From Sphingomonas cavernae (GTDB taxonomy: Bacteria; Pseudomonadota; Alphaproteobacteria; Sphingomonadales; Sphingomonadaceae): a stretch of 64,000 bases of DNA. Made by a program: the position numbers and the translations under genes. Below are positions 55,907 through 64,000 of this stretch, piece by piece. The stretch covers positions 436,501-500,500 of the forward strand of contig NZ_QYUM01000003.1 in assembly GCF_003590775.1 (NCBI RefSeq), written 5' to 3'. A model generated the notes under the pieces. That model made no database searches. It saw nothing but the letters and a program-made list of their open reading frames with translations, and was not told the origin of the DNA. How positions within the stretch are numbered: position 1 is the stretch's first letter; every line of letters begins with the position of its first letter.

Positions 55907-56739
55907 CCAAGCCGCTCCGCGTGCCAGCGCACATGGTCTTCCATGAAGCTGGAGATGAAGAAGTAGCTGTGATCATAGCCCGGCTGCATGCGGAGCGTGA
56001 GCGGAATCCCGGCCTTGTCGCACGCGGCCTTGAGCAGCGCGGGCTTGAGCTGATCGGCGAGGAAGGTGTCGGCATCGCCTTGATCGACGAGGATTCCGGG
56101 CACGCGAGCGCCGCCCTCGATGAGCGCGGTGCTGTCATATTGCCGCCAGTCGGCGCGGTTGGCGCCGATATAGCCCGTTAGCGCCTTTTCGCCCCAGGGA
56201 CAGTTGAGTGGCGAGGAGATCGGCGCGAAGGCGGAAACGCTCTTGAAGCGATCGGGATTCTTGAGCGCGATGGTGAGCGCGCCATGTCCGCCCATCGAAT
56301 GGCCGGTGATGCCCTGCCGGTCCATGTCGGCCGGGAAGTTCGCGGCGATGATGCCGGGCAGTTCGCTGGTGATGTACGAATACATCCGGAAATTGGCGGA
56401 CCAGGGATCCTCGGTGGCATCGACATAGAAACCGGCGCCTTTGCCGAAGTCATAGCCCTCTTCGTCGGGAACGTTTTCGCCGCGCGGGCTCGTGTCGGGG
56501 CAGACGAAGATCACGCCCATCTCGGCGCAGATCCGCCGATATTCGCCCTTTTCCATGACATTGGCATGGGTGCAGGTGAGCCCCGAAAGATACCAGAGCA
56601 CTGGCAGCTTCGCGCCCTCCGCATGCGGCGGGACATAGACCGCGAAGACCATGTCCGTACCCGTTTCGGCGGAGGCGTGGGCGTAGACGCCCTGCACTCC
56701 GCCGAACGCCTTGTTCGTCGATACCGTATCGAGCGTCAT
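55903..56739 (-). CDS. fghA: S-formylglutathione hydrolase
   Basis: Esterase-D type serine hydrolase that splits S-formylglutathione to glutathione and formate. It has 278 residues from ATG 56739. The nucleophile is Ser in GHSMGGHGA near 148. LSGLTCTHANVMEKG near 51 and QGDADTFLADQLKP with GYDHSYFFISSF supply the Asp and His. It sits between the VOC protein and fdsG. Confidence 0.95.
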   Translation of the reverse strand: MTLDTVSTNKAFGGVQGVYAHASAETGTDMVFAVYVPPHAEGAKLPVLWYLSGLTCTHANVMEKGEYRRICAEMGVIFVCPDTSPRGENVPDEEGYDFGKGAGFYVDATEDPWSANFRMYSYITSELPGIIAANFPADMDRQGITGHSMGGHGALTIALKNPDRFKSVSAFAPISSPLNCPWGEKALTGYIGANRADWRQYDSTALIEGGARVPGILVDQGDADTFLADQLKPALLKAACDKAGIPLTLRMQPGYDHSYFFISSFMEDHVRWHAERLG

Positions 56740-56741
56740 GC

Positions 56742-57125
56742 TCACTGCGCCGGACGGAACAGCCCGCAGAGCTTGTTGCCCGCGGGATCGCGCAGATAAG
56801 CGAGATAGAGCTTGCCGAAGCCGCCCTCGCGCATGCCCGGCGCGTCCTCGCAAGTGGTGCCGCCATTGGCAACGCCTGCCGCGTGCCACGCGTCGACCTG
56901 TTCGGGGGAGGCTCCCGCGAAACCGACAGTGCCGCCATTGGCATGGCACGCGGGTTCGCCGTTGATCGGCTTCGAGATCATGAACAGCCCGCCATTGTGC
57001 ATGTAGATCACGCGGCCCTTGTCATCGACCATGCCGGGTTTCGCGCCCAGCGTGCCGAGGACGGCGTCATAAAAGGCCTTGGACTTTTCGATGTCGTTCG
57101 AACCAACCATCACATGTGAAAACAT
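56742..57125 (-). CDS. VOC-family (glyoxalase/bleomycin resistance-like) protein
   Basis: A 127-residue protein from ATG 57125. One vicinal-oxygen-chelate unit pair: MFSHVMVGSNDIEKSKAFYDAVLG at the start and FGKLYLAYLRDPAGNKLCG at the end. The position between adhC and fghA suggests a glutathione-related or formaldehyde-related role. The chemistry is unknown. Confidence 0.82.
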   Translation of the reverse strand: MFSHVMVGSNDIEKSKAFYDAVLGTLGAKPGMVDDKGRVIYMHNGGLFMISKPINGEPACHANGGTVGFAGASPEQVDAWHAAGVANGGTTCEDAPGMREGGFGKLYLAYLRDPAGNKLCGLFRPAQ

Positions 57126-57176
57126 GGCATCCTCTCCCTTGTCAGCCGCTACTTCTGCGGCATCTACCACTCAATC

Positions 57177-57269
57177 GTCATGCTGAACTTGATTCAGCAT
57201 CCACGAACACCGTCTCGTCATGTCCTGCACCGCCTATGTTCATGGACCCTGAAACAAGTTCAGGGTGAC
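57177..57269. repeat. Paired palindromic element, CCCTGAACTTG family, reversed orientation
   Basis: Left arm 57177-57203 (gtcatgctgaacttgattca...) and right arm 57243-57269 (...cctgaaacaagttcagggtg). It is inverted relative to 29191 and 43043. It separates adhC from the VOC gene. Confidence 0.9.
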
Positions 57270-57292
57270 GGTCCGGGGAGGCTCGACGCTGT

Positions 57293-58405
57293 TCAGTAAA
57301 CCACGACGCTGCGGATGCTCTCACCCGCATGCATCAGATCGAAACCCTTGTTGATCTCTTCGAGCGTCAGCACATGCGTGATCATCGGGTCGATCTCGAT
57401 CTTGCCATTCATATACCAGTCGACGATCCTGGGCACGTCGGTGCGGCCCTTGGCACCACCGAAGGCGGTGCCCTTCCACACGCGGCCGGTGACGAGCTGG
57501 AAGGGGCGCGTCGCGACCTCTTTGCCCGCTTCGGCGACGCCGATGATGATGCTCTCGCCCCAGCCGCGATGGCAGCATTCGAGCGCGGTGCGCATCACCT
57601 CGGTATTGCCCGTCGCGTCGAAGCTGTAATCGGCGCCGCCATCGGTGAGCGCCAGAACCTCGGCGATCACATCCTCGCGGCTCTTGCCCTTGCCGTTGAT
57701 GAAATGCGTCATGCCGAACTTGCGGCCCCATTCCTCACGGTCGGGGTTGATATCGACGCCGACGATGACGTCCGCGCCCACCATCCTGGCGCCCTGGATC
57801 ACGTTGAGGCCGATGCCGCCCAGCCCGAAAACGACGACCTTTTCACCCACCTGCACCTTCGCGGTGTTCACCACCGCGCCGACGCCGGTGGTGACGCCGC
57901 AGCCGATATAGCAGCTCGTCTGGAAGGGCGCGTCGTCGCGGATCTTCGCGACCGCGATCTCGGGCAACACGGTGAAGTTGGAGAAGGTCGAACAGCCCAT
58001 ATAGTGGTAGATCGGCTGCCCCTTGTAGCTGAAGCGCGTCGTGCCGTCGGGCATCAGGCCCTTGCCCTGCGTCGCCCGGATCGCGGTGCACAGGTTGGTC
58101 TTGCCCGAAAGGCAGCTTTTGCACTGGCGGCATTCGGGGGTGTAGAGCGGAATGACGTGATCGCCGGGCTTGACCGAGGTGACGCCGCTGCCCACCTCTC
58201 GCACGATCCCCGCGCCCTCATGGCCGAGGACTGATGGGAAGATTCCCTCGCTGTCGAAGCCGTCGAGCGTATAGGCGTCGGTGTGGCAGATGCCCGTCGC
58301 CATGATCTCGACCAGCACCTCGCCGGCCTTGGGGCCTTCCAGATCGAGTTCGACGATTTCGAGCGGCTTCTTCGCCTCGAACGCGACGGCGGCGCGGGTC
58401 TTCAT
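57293..58405 (-). CDS. adhC: S-(hydroxymethyl)glutathione dehydrogenase / class III alcohol dehydrogenase
   Basis: Zinc-dependent dehydrogenase that oxidises the formaldehyde-glutathione adduct to S-formylglutathione (also named frmA or flhA). It has 370 residues from ATG 58405. Catalytic zinc: ICHTDAYT near 40 and GHEGAGIV near 62. Structural zinc: [16 protein letters not shown] near 92-107. The NAD fold has [20 protein letters not shown] near 190. First gene of the formaldehyde pathway on this strand, and divergent from the FAD oxidoreductase. Confidence 0.95.
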   Translation of the reverse strand: MKTRAAVAFEAKKPLEIVELDLEGPKAGEVLVEIMATGICHTDAYTLDGFDSEGIFPSVLGHEGAGIVREVGSGVTSVKPGDHVIPLYTPECRQCKSCLSGKTNLCTAIRATQGKGLMPDGTTRFSYKGQPIYHYMGCSTFSNFTVLPEIAVAKIRDDAPFQTSCYIGCGVTTGVGAVVNTAKVQVGEKVVVFGLGGIGLNVIQGARMVGADVIVGVDINPDREEWGRKFGMTHFINGKGKSREDVIAEVLALTDGGADYSFDATGNTEVMRTALECCHRGWGESIIIGVAEAGKEVATRPFQLVTGRVWKGTAFGGAKGRTDVPRIVDWYMNGKIEIDPMITHVLTLEEINKGFDLMHAGESIRSVVVY

Positions 58406-58573
58406 GGGCGCGGGTCCTTTCGGATGGAATGAGGTTTCCCGCTGCTTGCCGCCAATGGGGTATACTTGGCAAGAGCGGAACCCGGATTTTATACAGTCGT
58501 ATAACAAGCGCGGGCAGGGGGTGCGTCCTGCTCGGCCTTGGCGTGTGCGCCGTCAGCCTTTAGGGGGGCGTGC

Positions 58574-60196
58574 ATGCTTCGTCTTTCCGGACTCGCCCTG
58601 CCGCTCGATCATGCTACTGAGGCGATGCCTGAGGCGATCTGCAATCGGCTGGGCATCGCGCGTGATGAACTGCGCGGCTGGACGGTCTTCAAACGCGGCA
58701 ACGACGCGCGCCGCAAGAATGCGATCCAGCTCATCTATACGCTCGATATCGAGCTTGCCGACGAGGCGGTGGTGCTTGCGCGTTTTGCGGGCGACAAGGA
58801 TGTGCGCTCCACGCCCGATATGCGGTACCGCTTCGTGACGCATGCGCCCGAGGGGTGGTCGGGGCTTCGGCCCGTGGTGATCGGCGCCGGGCCGTGCGGT
58901 CTTTTCGCCGGACTGATCCTGGCGCAGATGGGTTTCCGCCCGATCATCCTCGACCGCGGCAAGATCGTGCGCGAGCGGACCAGGGACACCTGGGGCCTGT
59001 GGCGTCGGGCCGAGCTCAATCCCGATTCCAACGTGCAGTTCGGCGAGGGTGGCGCGGGCACCTTTTCGGACGGAAAGCTCTATTGCCGGGTGAAAGATCC
59101 GCGCTTCCTCGGCCGCAAGGTGCTGGAGGAATTCGTCAAGGCGGGCGCGCCCGACGACATCCTCTGGGAAGCGCATCCGCATATCGGCACCTTCCGCCTC
59201 GTCACCATGGTCGAGAGCATGCGGCGGACGATCGAGGAACTGGGCGGCGAATATCGCTGGCAGACGCGCGTCGACGATCTGGAACTCGAACGGTTGGCCG
59301 ACGGAAAGCAGCGGTTACGGGGTTTGCAACTGCACGACGGCAGCTTCCTCGAGGCCGATCATGTCGTGCTCGCGGTCGGCCACAGCGCGCGGCCGACATT
59401 CGAGATGCTGCACCGGCGCGGTGTTCATATGGAGGCCAAGCCCTTTTCGATCGGTGTCAGGATCGAGCATCCGCAGAGCTGGATCGATCACGCGCGCTTC
59501 GGCAATTGCGTCAATCATCCCGATCTGGGCGCGGCGGCCTATAGCCTGTCGCACCACTGTGAAAACGGGCGGACGGTCTACAGCTTTTGCATGTGCCCCG
59601 GCGGGCGCGTGGTCGCGGCGACCTCGGAAGAAGGGCGCGTCGTCACCAACGGCATGAGCCAATATTCGCGCGCCGAGTTCAACGCCAATTCGGGGCTGGT
59701 CGTCGCGATCGATCCGGCGCGCGACTATCCCGATGGACCACTGGCGGGCATCACCCTTCAGCGGCATTGGGAGGATCTGGCCTTCATTGCCGGCGGCTCC
59801 TCCTATTGGGCGCCGGGACAGAAGGTGGGTGATCTGCTTGCGAGCCGTCCGTCCACCGAACTGGGTGAGGTGATCCCCTCCTATAAGCCCGGCGTGACGA
59901 TGACCGATCTGTCGCAATGCCTGCCGCCCTTCGTGATCGAGGCGTTTCGCGAGGCTTTGCCCGTCTTTGGCCGTAAGATCGCGCGCTATGACCATCCTGA
60001 TGCGGTGATGACGGGGGTGGAGACGCGGACCTCGTCACCCGTGCGGATCACGCGCGGGGAGGACTTCCAGAGCCTCAATGTCGAGCAACTGTTCCCCGCG
60101 GGCGAGGGCGCGGGCTATGCCGGCGGTATCCTTTCGGCGGCGATCGACGGCATCAAGGCGGCCGAGGCGGTAGCGCGCAGCATCATGGCACGATGA
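58574..60196 (+). CDS. Uncharacterised FAD-dependent dehydrogenase (COG2509 type)
   Basis: A 540-residue flavoprotein. An N-terminal RNA-binding-like or ferredoxin-like domain (about 1-95) precedes the FAD fold with VVIGAGPCGLFAGLILAQMG near 101. NVQFGEGGAGTFSDGKLYCRV, SFCMCPGGRVVAATSEEG and FPAGEGAGYAGGILSAAIDG are hallmarks of the family. The start ATG at 58574 gives the N-terminal fold directly. The physiological substrate is unknown. Confidence 0.85.
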   Translation: MLRLSGLALPLDHATEAMPEAICNRLGIARDELRGWTVFKRGNDARRKNAIQLIYTLDIELADEAVVLARFAGDKDVRSTPDMRYRFVTHAPEGWSGLRPVVIGAGPCGLFAGLILAQMGFRPIILDRGKIVRERTRDTWGLWRRAELNPDSNVQFGEGGAGTFSDGKLYCRVKDPRFLGRKVLEEFVKAGAPDDILWEAHPHIGTFRLVTMVESMRRTIEELGGEYRWQTRVDDLELERLADGKQRLRGLQLHDGSFLEADHVVLAVGHSARPTFEMLHRRGVHMEAKPFSIGVRIEHPQSWIDHARFGNCVNHPDLGAAAYSLSHHCENGRTVYSFCMCPGGRVVAATSEEGRVVTNGMSQYSRAEFNANSGLVVAIDPARDYPDGPLAGITLQRHWEDLAFIAGGSSYWAPGQKVGDLLASRPSTELGEVIPSYKPGVTMTDLSQCLPPFVIEAFREALPVFGRKIARYDHPDAVMTGVETRTSSPVRITRGEDFQSLNVEQLFPAGEGAGYAGGILSAAIDGIKAAEAVARSIMAR

Positions 60197-60268
60197 CGCG
60201 GGTGGCCCGCCGCTCCGCGTAGGCAGAAGCGACGGGCATTTGGGTAGCGTGATGCTCACGCCGCCCGG

Positions 60269-61219
60269 TCAACGCTCTGCGGCGCTATGTGGCTCGGCCA
60301 ACATCAGCAGGTGCGTCGCATGATCGATGAAGTGCGGATCGGTGCTGTAGGCGTGCTCGAGTTTTTCGAGATCGGCATGAAAGGGATCGGCCTCTGCGCC
60401 CTCCTCGGGATTCCAGCGCGGATCGGGCGCGAAGCGGCTATGGAACAGGTCGAGGCCGCACAGCCGGGTGATGCCAATGTGCGGTGCGAACAGCATGTCG
60501 AGTTCGTGTGCCGCGAAAAGGTGCGAGCTGAACTCGATATGCTGCCCGTCGGCCAGGTCGATCGCGAGCCGGTTGGTGCGATGGTCCTGACGGAATGTGA
60601 TGGCACGTTCGACATGGTCGACGAAAATCGAGGGCTGGCTGCCTACGGTGCGCACGCTGACCAGCAGCGCACCACGCGTGACGCGCGCGAGTTCGGCGGA
60701 CACTGCAGGCTGGTGTTCCATCTCGACATGGTTGAGCACGCCGTTGAGGCACAGGCACAGGTCTACCGATCCCGTCGCTTCGGGGAGCGGATCGGTCATG
60801 TCGGCGGTTTCGAAGCGCAGGCGTAGGCCCGCATAGTCTCGCAGATCATTGGCGCGCATCCGCGCAATCGCGATCTGCTCGCCCGAAATGTCGAAACCGC
60901 GCGCCTCGATTTGCGGAATGCCGAGCGCCCAGGCGCGCGCGACGACGCGGCGCAACCAGGTGCCGGGTCCGCATCCTACGTCCAGTACGCGCAGCGTTTC
61001 GCAGCCCGCCTCGGCAAGCGCGACGAGCCGCGCTTCGATCGCCGTCCAGATCCTGCGGTCGCCATAGGAATAGCGCCCGCCGAAATCGAACAGGTCGCGC
61101 CCTGGCCCGTCGGCATAGGTGAGATAATGGACGCCGGCACTATCATATGCGCGGGCAATTTCGGCATGCACCCCCGATTTGCGGCGCGAAGTCAGGGTGA
61201 GAACTGAGTGGGAAGCCAT
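60269..61219 (-). CDS. Class I SAM-dependent methyltransferase
   Basis: A 316-residue protein. The SAM-binding motif I RVLDVGCGPGTWLRR lies near residue 76, motif II around RGFDISGEQIAIAR, and FETADMTDPLP near 135. The C-terminal part is specific and includes a histidine-rich stretch (FIDHATHLL). The start at 61219 has GGAG 7 bases upstream, better than the ATG at 61240. The substrate is unknown. Confidence 0.8.
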   Translation of the reverse strand: MASHSVLTLTSRRKSGVHAEIARAYDSAGVHYLTYADGPGRDLFDFGGRYSYGDRRIWTAIEARLVALAEAGCETLRVLDVGCGPGTWLRRVVARAWALGIPQIEARGFDISGEQIAIARMRANDLRDYAGLRLRFETADMTDPLPEATGSVDLCLCLNGVLNHVEMEHQPAVSAELARVTRGALLVSVRTVGSQPSIFVDHVERAITFRQDHRTNRLAIDLADGQHIEFSSHLFAAHELDMLFAPHIGITRLCGLDLFHSRFAPDPRWNPEEGAEADPFHADLEKLEHAYSTDPHFIDHATHLLMLAEPHSAAER

Positions 61220-61360
61220 AGGATACTCCACAATTGGCATTGGCCGCATGGAGTTAGGGCTGGTCCGCATTTTGGCTCAAGATGTGCGGAACACGGCTGG
61301 CATATGGATTGCGTAGGATTCGGGGCCGGGCGCGGCCCGGCCAATGTGGAGCAGAAGCGT

Positions 61361-61972
61361 TCAAGCCAGCGCTGCGGCCGTTTTCGCATTGGCGGTGATC
61401 TTCGTGACGTCGGGTGCGCCCTGGGGCACGATCCAGCTTCCGCCGACGCAGAGCACCTGATCGATCGAAAGCCAGTCGGGCGCGGTCGCTTCGGTGATGC
61501 CGCCGGTAGGGCAGAAGCGGCAATTGCCGAACACCGCGGTCAGGCTCTTGAGCGCGGGGGTGCCGCCATTGGCCATGGCGGGGAAGAATTTGAAATGCGT
61601 CAGCCCGAGATCGAGGCCGCGCATCACATCGCCGGCGTTCGCGGTGCCGGGAAGGAAGGGGATGCCGCTCGCGACAGCGGCCTTGCCGAGATTTTCGGTG
61701 AGGCCGGGCGAGACGATGAACTGCGAACCCGCGTCGATCGCGGCCTTCAGGTCGTCGGGATTGAGCACGGTGCCCGCGCCGACGATTGCGCCTTCTACCT
61801 TCGCCATTTCCTTGATCGCATCGATCGCGCATTCGGTGCGCAGCGTGACTTCGAGCACCCTGAGCCCGCCTTCGACCAACGCCTCGGCGATCGGCCGCGC
61901 ATGCGCGATGTCCTCGATCACGAGCACGGGTATGACAGGCGCGGTGCGCATGATGGTTTCGATGGGCTTCAT
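61361..61972 (-). CDS. eda: KDPG aldolase (2-dehydro-3-deoxy-phosphogluconate aldolase)
   Basis: Class I aldolase of the Entner-Doudoroff pathway. It splits KDPG to pyruvate and glyceraldehyde 3-phosphate. It has 203 residues. The catalytic Glu is in VLEVTLRT and the Schiff-base Lys in LTHFKFFPA. FCPTGGI follows. It lies downstream of edd in the same direction. Confidence 0.95.
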   Translation of the reverse strand: MKPIETIMRTAPVIPVLVIEDIAHARPIAEALVEGGLRVLEVTLRTECAIDAIKEMAKVEGAIVGAGTVLNPDDLKAAIDAGSQFIVSPGLTENLGKAAVASGIPFLPGTANAGDVMRGLDLGLTHFKFFPAMANGGTPALKSLTAVFGNCRFCPTGGITEATAPDWLSIDQVLCVGGSWIVPQGAPDVTKITANAKTAAALA

Positions 61973-61995
61973 GGTGTCAGGGCTCCTGCTTTGAT

Positions 61996-62077
61996 GTCAT
62001 CCCCGCGAAAGCGGGGATCCAGAGACGTCCGTGCGGGCGCCAGTCATCGTCTGGATTCCCGCTTTCGCGGGAATGAC
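61996..62077. repeat. Paired palindromic element, GTCATCCCCG family, eda-edd gap
   Basis: Left arm 61996-62022 and right arm 62051-62077. It fills the 128-base space between edd and eda. Confidence 0.9.
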
Positions 62078-62100
62078 AGGAAAGGTTTTGGCGGCGTTGG

Positions 62101-63924
62101 TCACAATTCGGCGAGCGCGAGCATCGCCGAACCGCCACGTTCGGCCTCATCGGCGCCGTGGCGCATCAGCGCGAAGAGCTCGCGTCCGGTGCCCATCTCG
62201 ACGGGCGGACGCGGCGCGGGCTTGCGGGCCTGCCAGATCTCGTCGTCGACCAGAGCCTCGATCTCGCCGGTATTGGCGCTGACGCGGACGATATCGCCGT
62301 CGCGCAGCAACGCGATCGGACCATCGCACCAGCCCTCGGGGGTGAGATGGATCGCGGCAGGCACCTTTCCGCTCGCGCCCGACATGCGGCCGTCGGTGAC
62401 GAGCGCGACGTTGAAGCCCTTGTCCTGCAATACGCCAAGCGCCGGGGTGAGTTTGTGGAGTTCAGGCATGCCATTGGCCTGCGGGCCCTGGAAGCGGACG
62501 ACGACGACGACATCGTGTTCGAGCTCGCCCGCCTTGAAGGCCGCAAGCACCTGATCCTGGTCGGAGAAGACACGGACTGGCGCTTCGATCGTCCAGCGCG
62601 CCTCGTCGACCGCGCTCGTCTTGATGACCGCGCGGCCGAGATTGCCCTGCAGCAGCCGCATACCGCCATCGCGGCGGAAAGCGCTGGCGGGTGGGCGCAG
62701 CATCGTGTCGTCGCGCGTCTCGGCGGGGGCGTCGATCCAGGTGAGCGCGTCATTCTCCAGCGCGGGTTCCTGACCATATGGATCGAGCCCGCCCGTCCAG
62801 ACGGTCATGATGTCGCGGTGAAGCAGACCCGCGGCGAGCAGCTCTCGAATCACGAAGCCCATGCCGCCCGCGGCGTGGAAATGGTTCACGTCGCCCGCGC
62901 CATTGGGATAGACGCGCGCAACGAGCGGCACGACCGCGGACAGGCGGTCCATGTCCTCCCAGTCGATGATGATCCCCGCCGCACGCGCTATAGCGGGGAG
63001 GTGGATGGCGTGGTTGGTCGATCCGCCCGTCGCGAGCAGGCCGATCGCGGCATTCACGACCGCCTTTTCATCGACGCAGTGACCCAGCGGGCGATAGTCA
63101 TTGCCGTCCCAGCCGATCTCGGTGACGCGGTGGACCGCAGCGCGCGTCAGTTCCTGGCGGAGTTTCGTGCCCGGATTGATGAAGGCGGCGCCGGGTACGT
63201 GGAGCCCCATCATCTCCATCATCATCTGGTTGGAATTGGCGGTGCCGTAGAAGGTGCAGGTGCCCGCGCCATGATAGGATGCGGCCTCGGCTTCGAGCAG
63301 TTCGTCGCGGCTCGCCTTGCCTTCGGCATAGAGCTGGCGGACGCGCTGCTTTTCCTTGTTGGCGAGGCCCGAGGGCATCGGGCCCGCGGGGATCAGGATC
63401 ATCGGCAGATGGCCGAAGCGCAGCGCGCCGATCAGCAGGCCGGGGACGATCTTGTCGCAGATGCCGAGCAGCGTCGCGCTTTCGAACATGCCGTGGCTGA
63501 GCGCTATTGCCGTACCCATCGCGATATTGTCGCGGCTGAACAGTGAAAGCTCCATGCCGAGCTGGCCCTGCGTCACCCCGTCGCACATTGCTGGAACGCC
63601 GCCCGCGACCTGCGCGGTCGCGCCCTTTTCACGCGCAAAGACCTTCATCTGCTCGGGATAGCGACCATAGGGCTGATGCGCCGAGAGCATGTCGTTATAG
63701 GCGCTGACAATGCCGATGTTCATCGCCTTGCCGCTGCGGATGACAGCCTTGTCATCTGCCGCAGCCGCGAATCCGTGGGCGAGGTTGCCGCACGAGAGCG
63801 TGGGACGGTGGACGCCCTTTTCGCGTTCACGATCGAGCAGCTCGAGATAGGCGGTCCGCCCTTTTTTCGAGCGGCTGATGATGCGGTCGGTGACCGCCGC
63901 GATTTCGGGGTGGATCTTGGTCAT
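62101..63924 (-). CDS. edd: Phosphogluconate dehydratase
   Basis: [4Fe-4S] dehydratase of the IlvD/Edd family that converts 6-phosphogluconate to KDPG. It has 607 residues, normal length. Cluster Cys residues lie in [19 protein letters not shown] and [27 protein letters not shown] near 510 is the conserved C-terminal loop. With eda it completes the pathway's two unique steps. Upstream genes are outside the window. Confidence 0.95.
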   Translation of the reverse strand: MTKIHPEIAAVTDRIISRSKKGRTAYLELLDREREKGVHRPTLSCGNLAHGFAAAADDKAVIRSGKAMNIGIVSAYNDMLSAHQPYGRYPEQMKVFAREKGATAQVAGGVPAMCDGVTQGQLGMELSLFSRDNIAMGTAIALSHGMFESATLLGICDKIVPGLLIGALRFGHLPMILIPAGPMPSGLANKEKQRVRQLYAEGKASRDELLEAEAASYHGAGTCTFYGTANSNQMMMEMMGLHVPGAAFINPGTKLRQELTRAAVHRVTEIGWDGNDYRPLGHCVDEKAVVNAAIGLLATGGSTNHAIHLPAIARAAGIIIDWEDMDRLSAVVPLVARVYPNGAGDVNHFHAAGGMGFVIRELLAAGLLHRDIMTVWTGGLDPYGQEPALENDALTWIDAPAETRDDTMLRPPASAFRRDGGMRLLQGNLGRAVIKTSAVDEARWTIEAPVRVFSDQDQVLAAFKAGELEHDVVVVVRFQGPQANGMPELHKLTPALGVLQDKGFNVALVTDGRMSGASGKVPAAIHLTPEGWCDGPIALLRDGDIVRVSANTGEIEALVDDEIWQARKPAPRPPVEMGTGRELFALMRHGADEAERGGSAMLALAEL

Positions 63925-63945
63925 TTCGGCCCCCCCGCACCATCG

Positions 63946-64000
63946 TCATGCTGAACTTGTTTCAGCATCCATGCGCACGCCGTGCCGTGGATGCGGTTTT
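63946..64000. repeat. Partial palindromic element, CCCTGAACTTG family, cut by the window end
   Basis: The left arm (gtcatgctgaacttgtttca...) matches the arm at 57177. The right arm is beyond the window. Confidence 0.8.

Noticed and set aside
58477-58501. GGAAC-N16-CGTA in front of the FAD oxidoreductase as an EcfG promoter
   Set aside because: The -10 has a mismatch and no stress-related context supports it. A chance match is likely.
1354-63999. Palindromic repeats as a CRISPR array
   Set aside because: The copies are scattered over 60 kb, belong to several families and have no regular spacers or cas genes.
1-64000. tRNA or rRNA genes
   Set aside because: I saw no cloverleaf-like T-loop sequences (GGTTCRANNCC with matching stems) and no rRNA signatures in the gaps. 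A dedicated tRNA scan was not possible.

Overview
This 64 kb window is chromosomal DNA of an alphaproteobacterium, most likely a sphingomonad (Sphingomonas/Sphingopyxis type). The evidence is the high GC content, a PhyR-NepR-EcfG general stress locus with a PhyP-type kinase, Entner-Doudoroff genes, and many copies of short paired palindromes. There is no rRNA or tRNA gene, no insertion sequence, no prophage and no CRISPR array. Almost everything looks like stable core genome.

Layout. 1-3.2 kb: tail of an unidentified gene, a cysteine synthase, a small membrane-anchored protein and a GldG/DUF4350-like protein. 3.3-22.5 kb: a complete division and cell wall (dcw) cluster on the + strand: mraZ, rsmH, ftsL, ftsI, murE, murF, mraY, murD, ftsW, murG, murC, an unnamed 64-residue ORF, murB, ddl, ftsQ, ftsA, ftsZ. 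Most genes overlap their neighbour by 1-4 bases. 22.6-33.2 kb: TPR/SPOR protein, dgt, DUF1772 protein, argS, SPOR protein, nagZ, scpA-scpB and tatABC. 33.2-37.7 kb: general stress response region with an entericidin-like lipoprotein, a candidate small RNA, phyP, nepR, phyR, a 44-residue membrane protein, ecfG and a second NepR-like ORF. 37.8-49.7 kb: glnE, bcp, a DUF455 protein, an M23 peptidase, an ErpA-type carrier, xthA, a DUF2239 protein, bfd-bfr, a DUF418 membrane protein, fdhD, an SCP2/PhyH dioxygenase and a TetR regulator. 49.8-58.4 kb: on the - strand, a glutathione-dependent formaldehyde-to-CO2 pathway (adhC, VOC protein, fghA, fdsG, fdsB, mobA, fdsA, fdsD). 58.5-64 kb: FAD oxidoreductase, a methyltransferase, eda and edd.

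How genes work together. The dcw cluster supplies peptidoglycan precursors and the divisome. MraZ probably autoregulates through five CCCC blocks with an exact 10-bp period. The stress locus contains several EcfG-type promoter matches (GGAAC-N16/17-CGTT). One perfect match lies in front of ecfG's operon and another in front of a roughly 100-nt minus-strand transcript with two hairpins whose loops are runs of C. That RNA is the best candidate here for an undescribed regulator. The formaldehyde genes form a linear pathway: adhC makes S-formylglutathione, fghA releases formate, and the FdsGBAD complex oxidises it. FdhD and MobA supply its molybdenum cofactor.

The other striking feature is thirteen paired inverted palindromes in five or six families. 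Eight lie between genes. Five lie in frame inside coding sequences: one in ftsL, two in murD, one in fdsB and one in mobA. They add roughly 20-46 residues to otherwise conserved proteins, in the manner of the protein-coding palindromic elements of Rickettsia.
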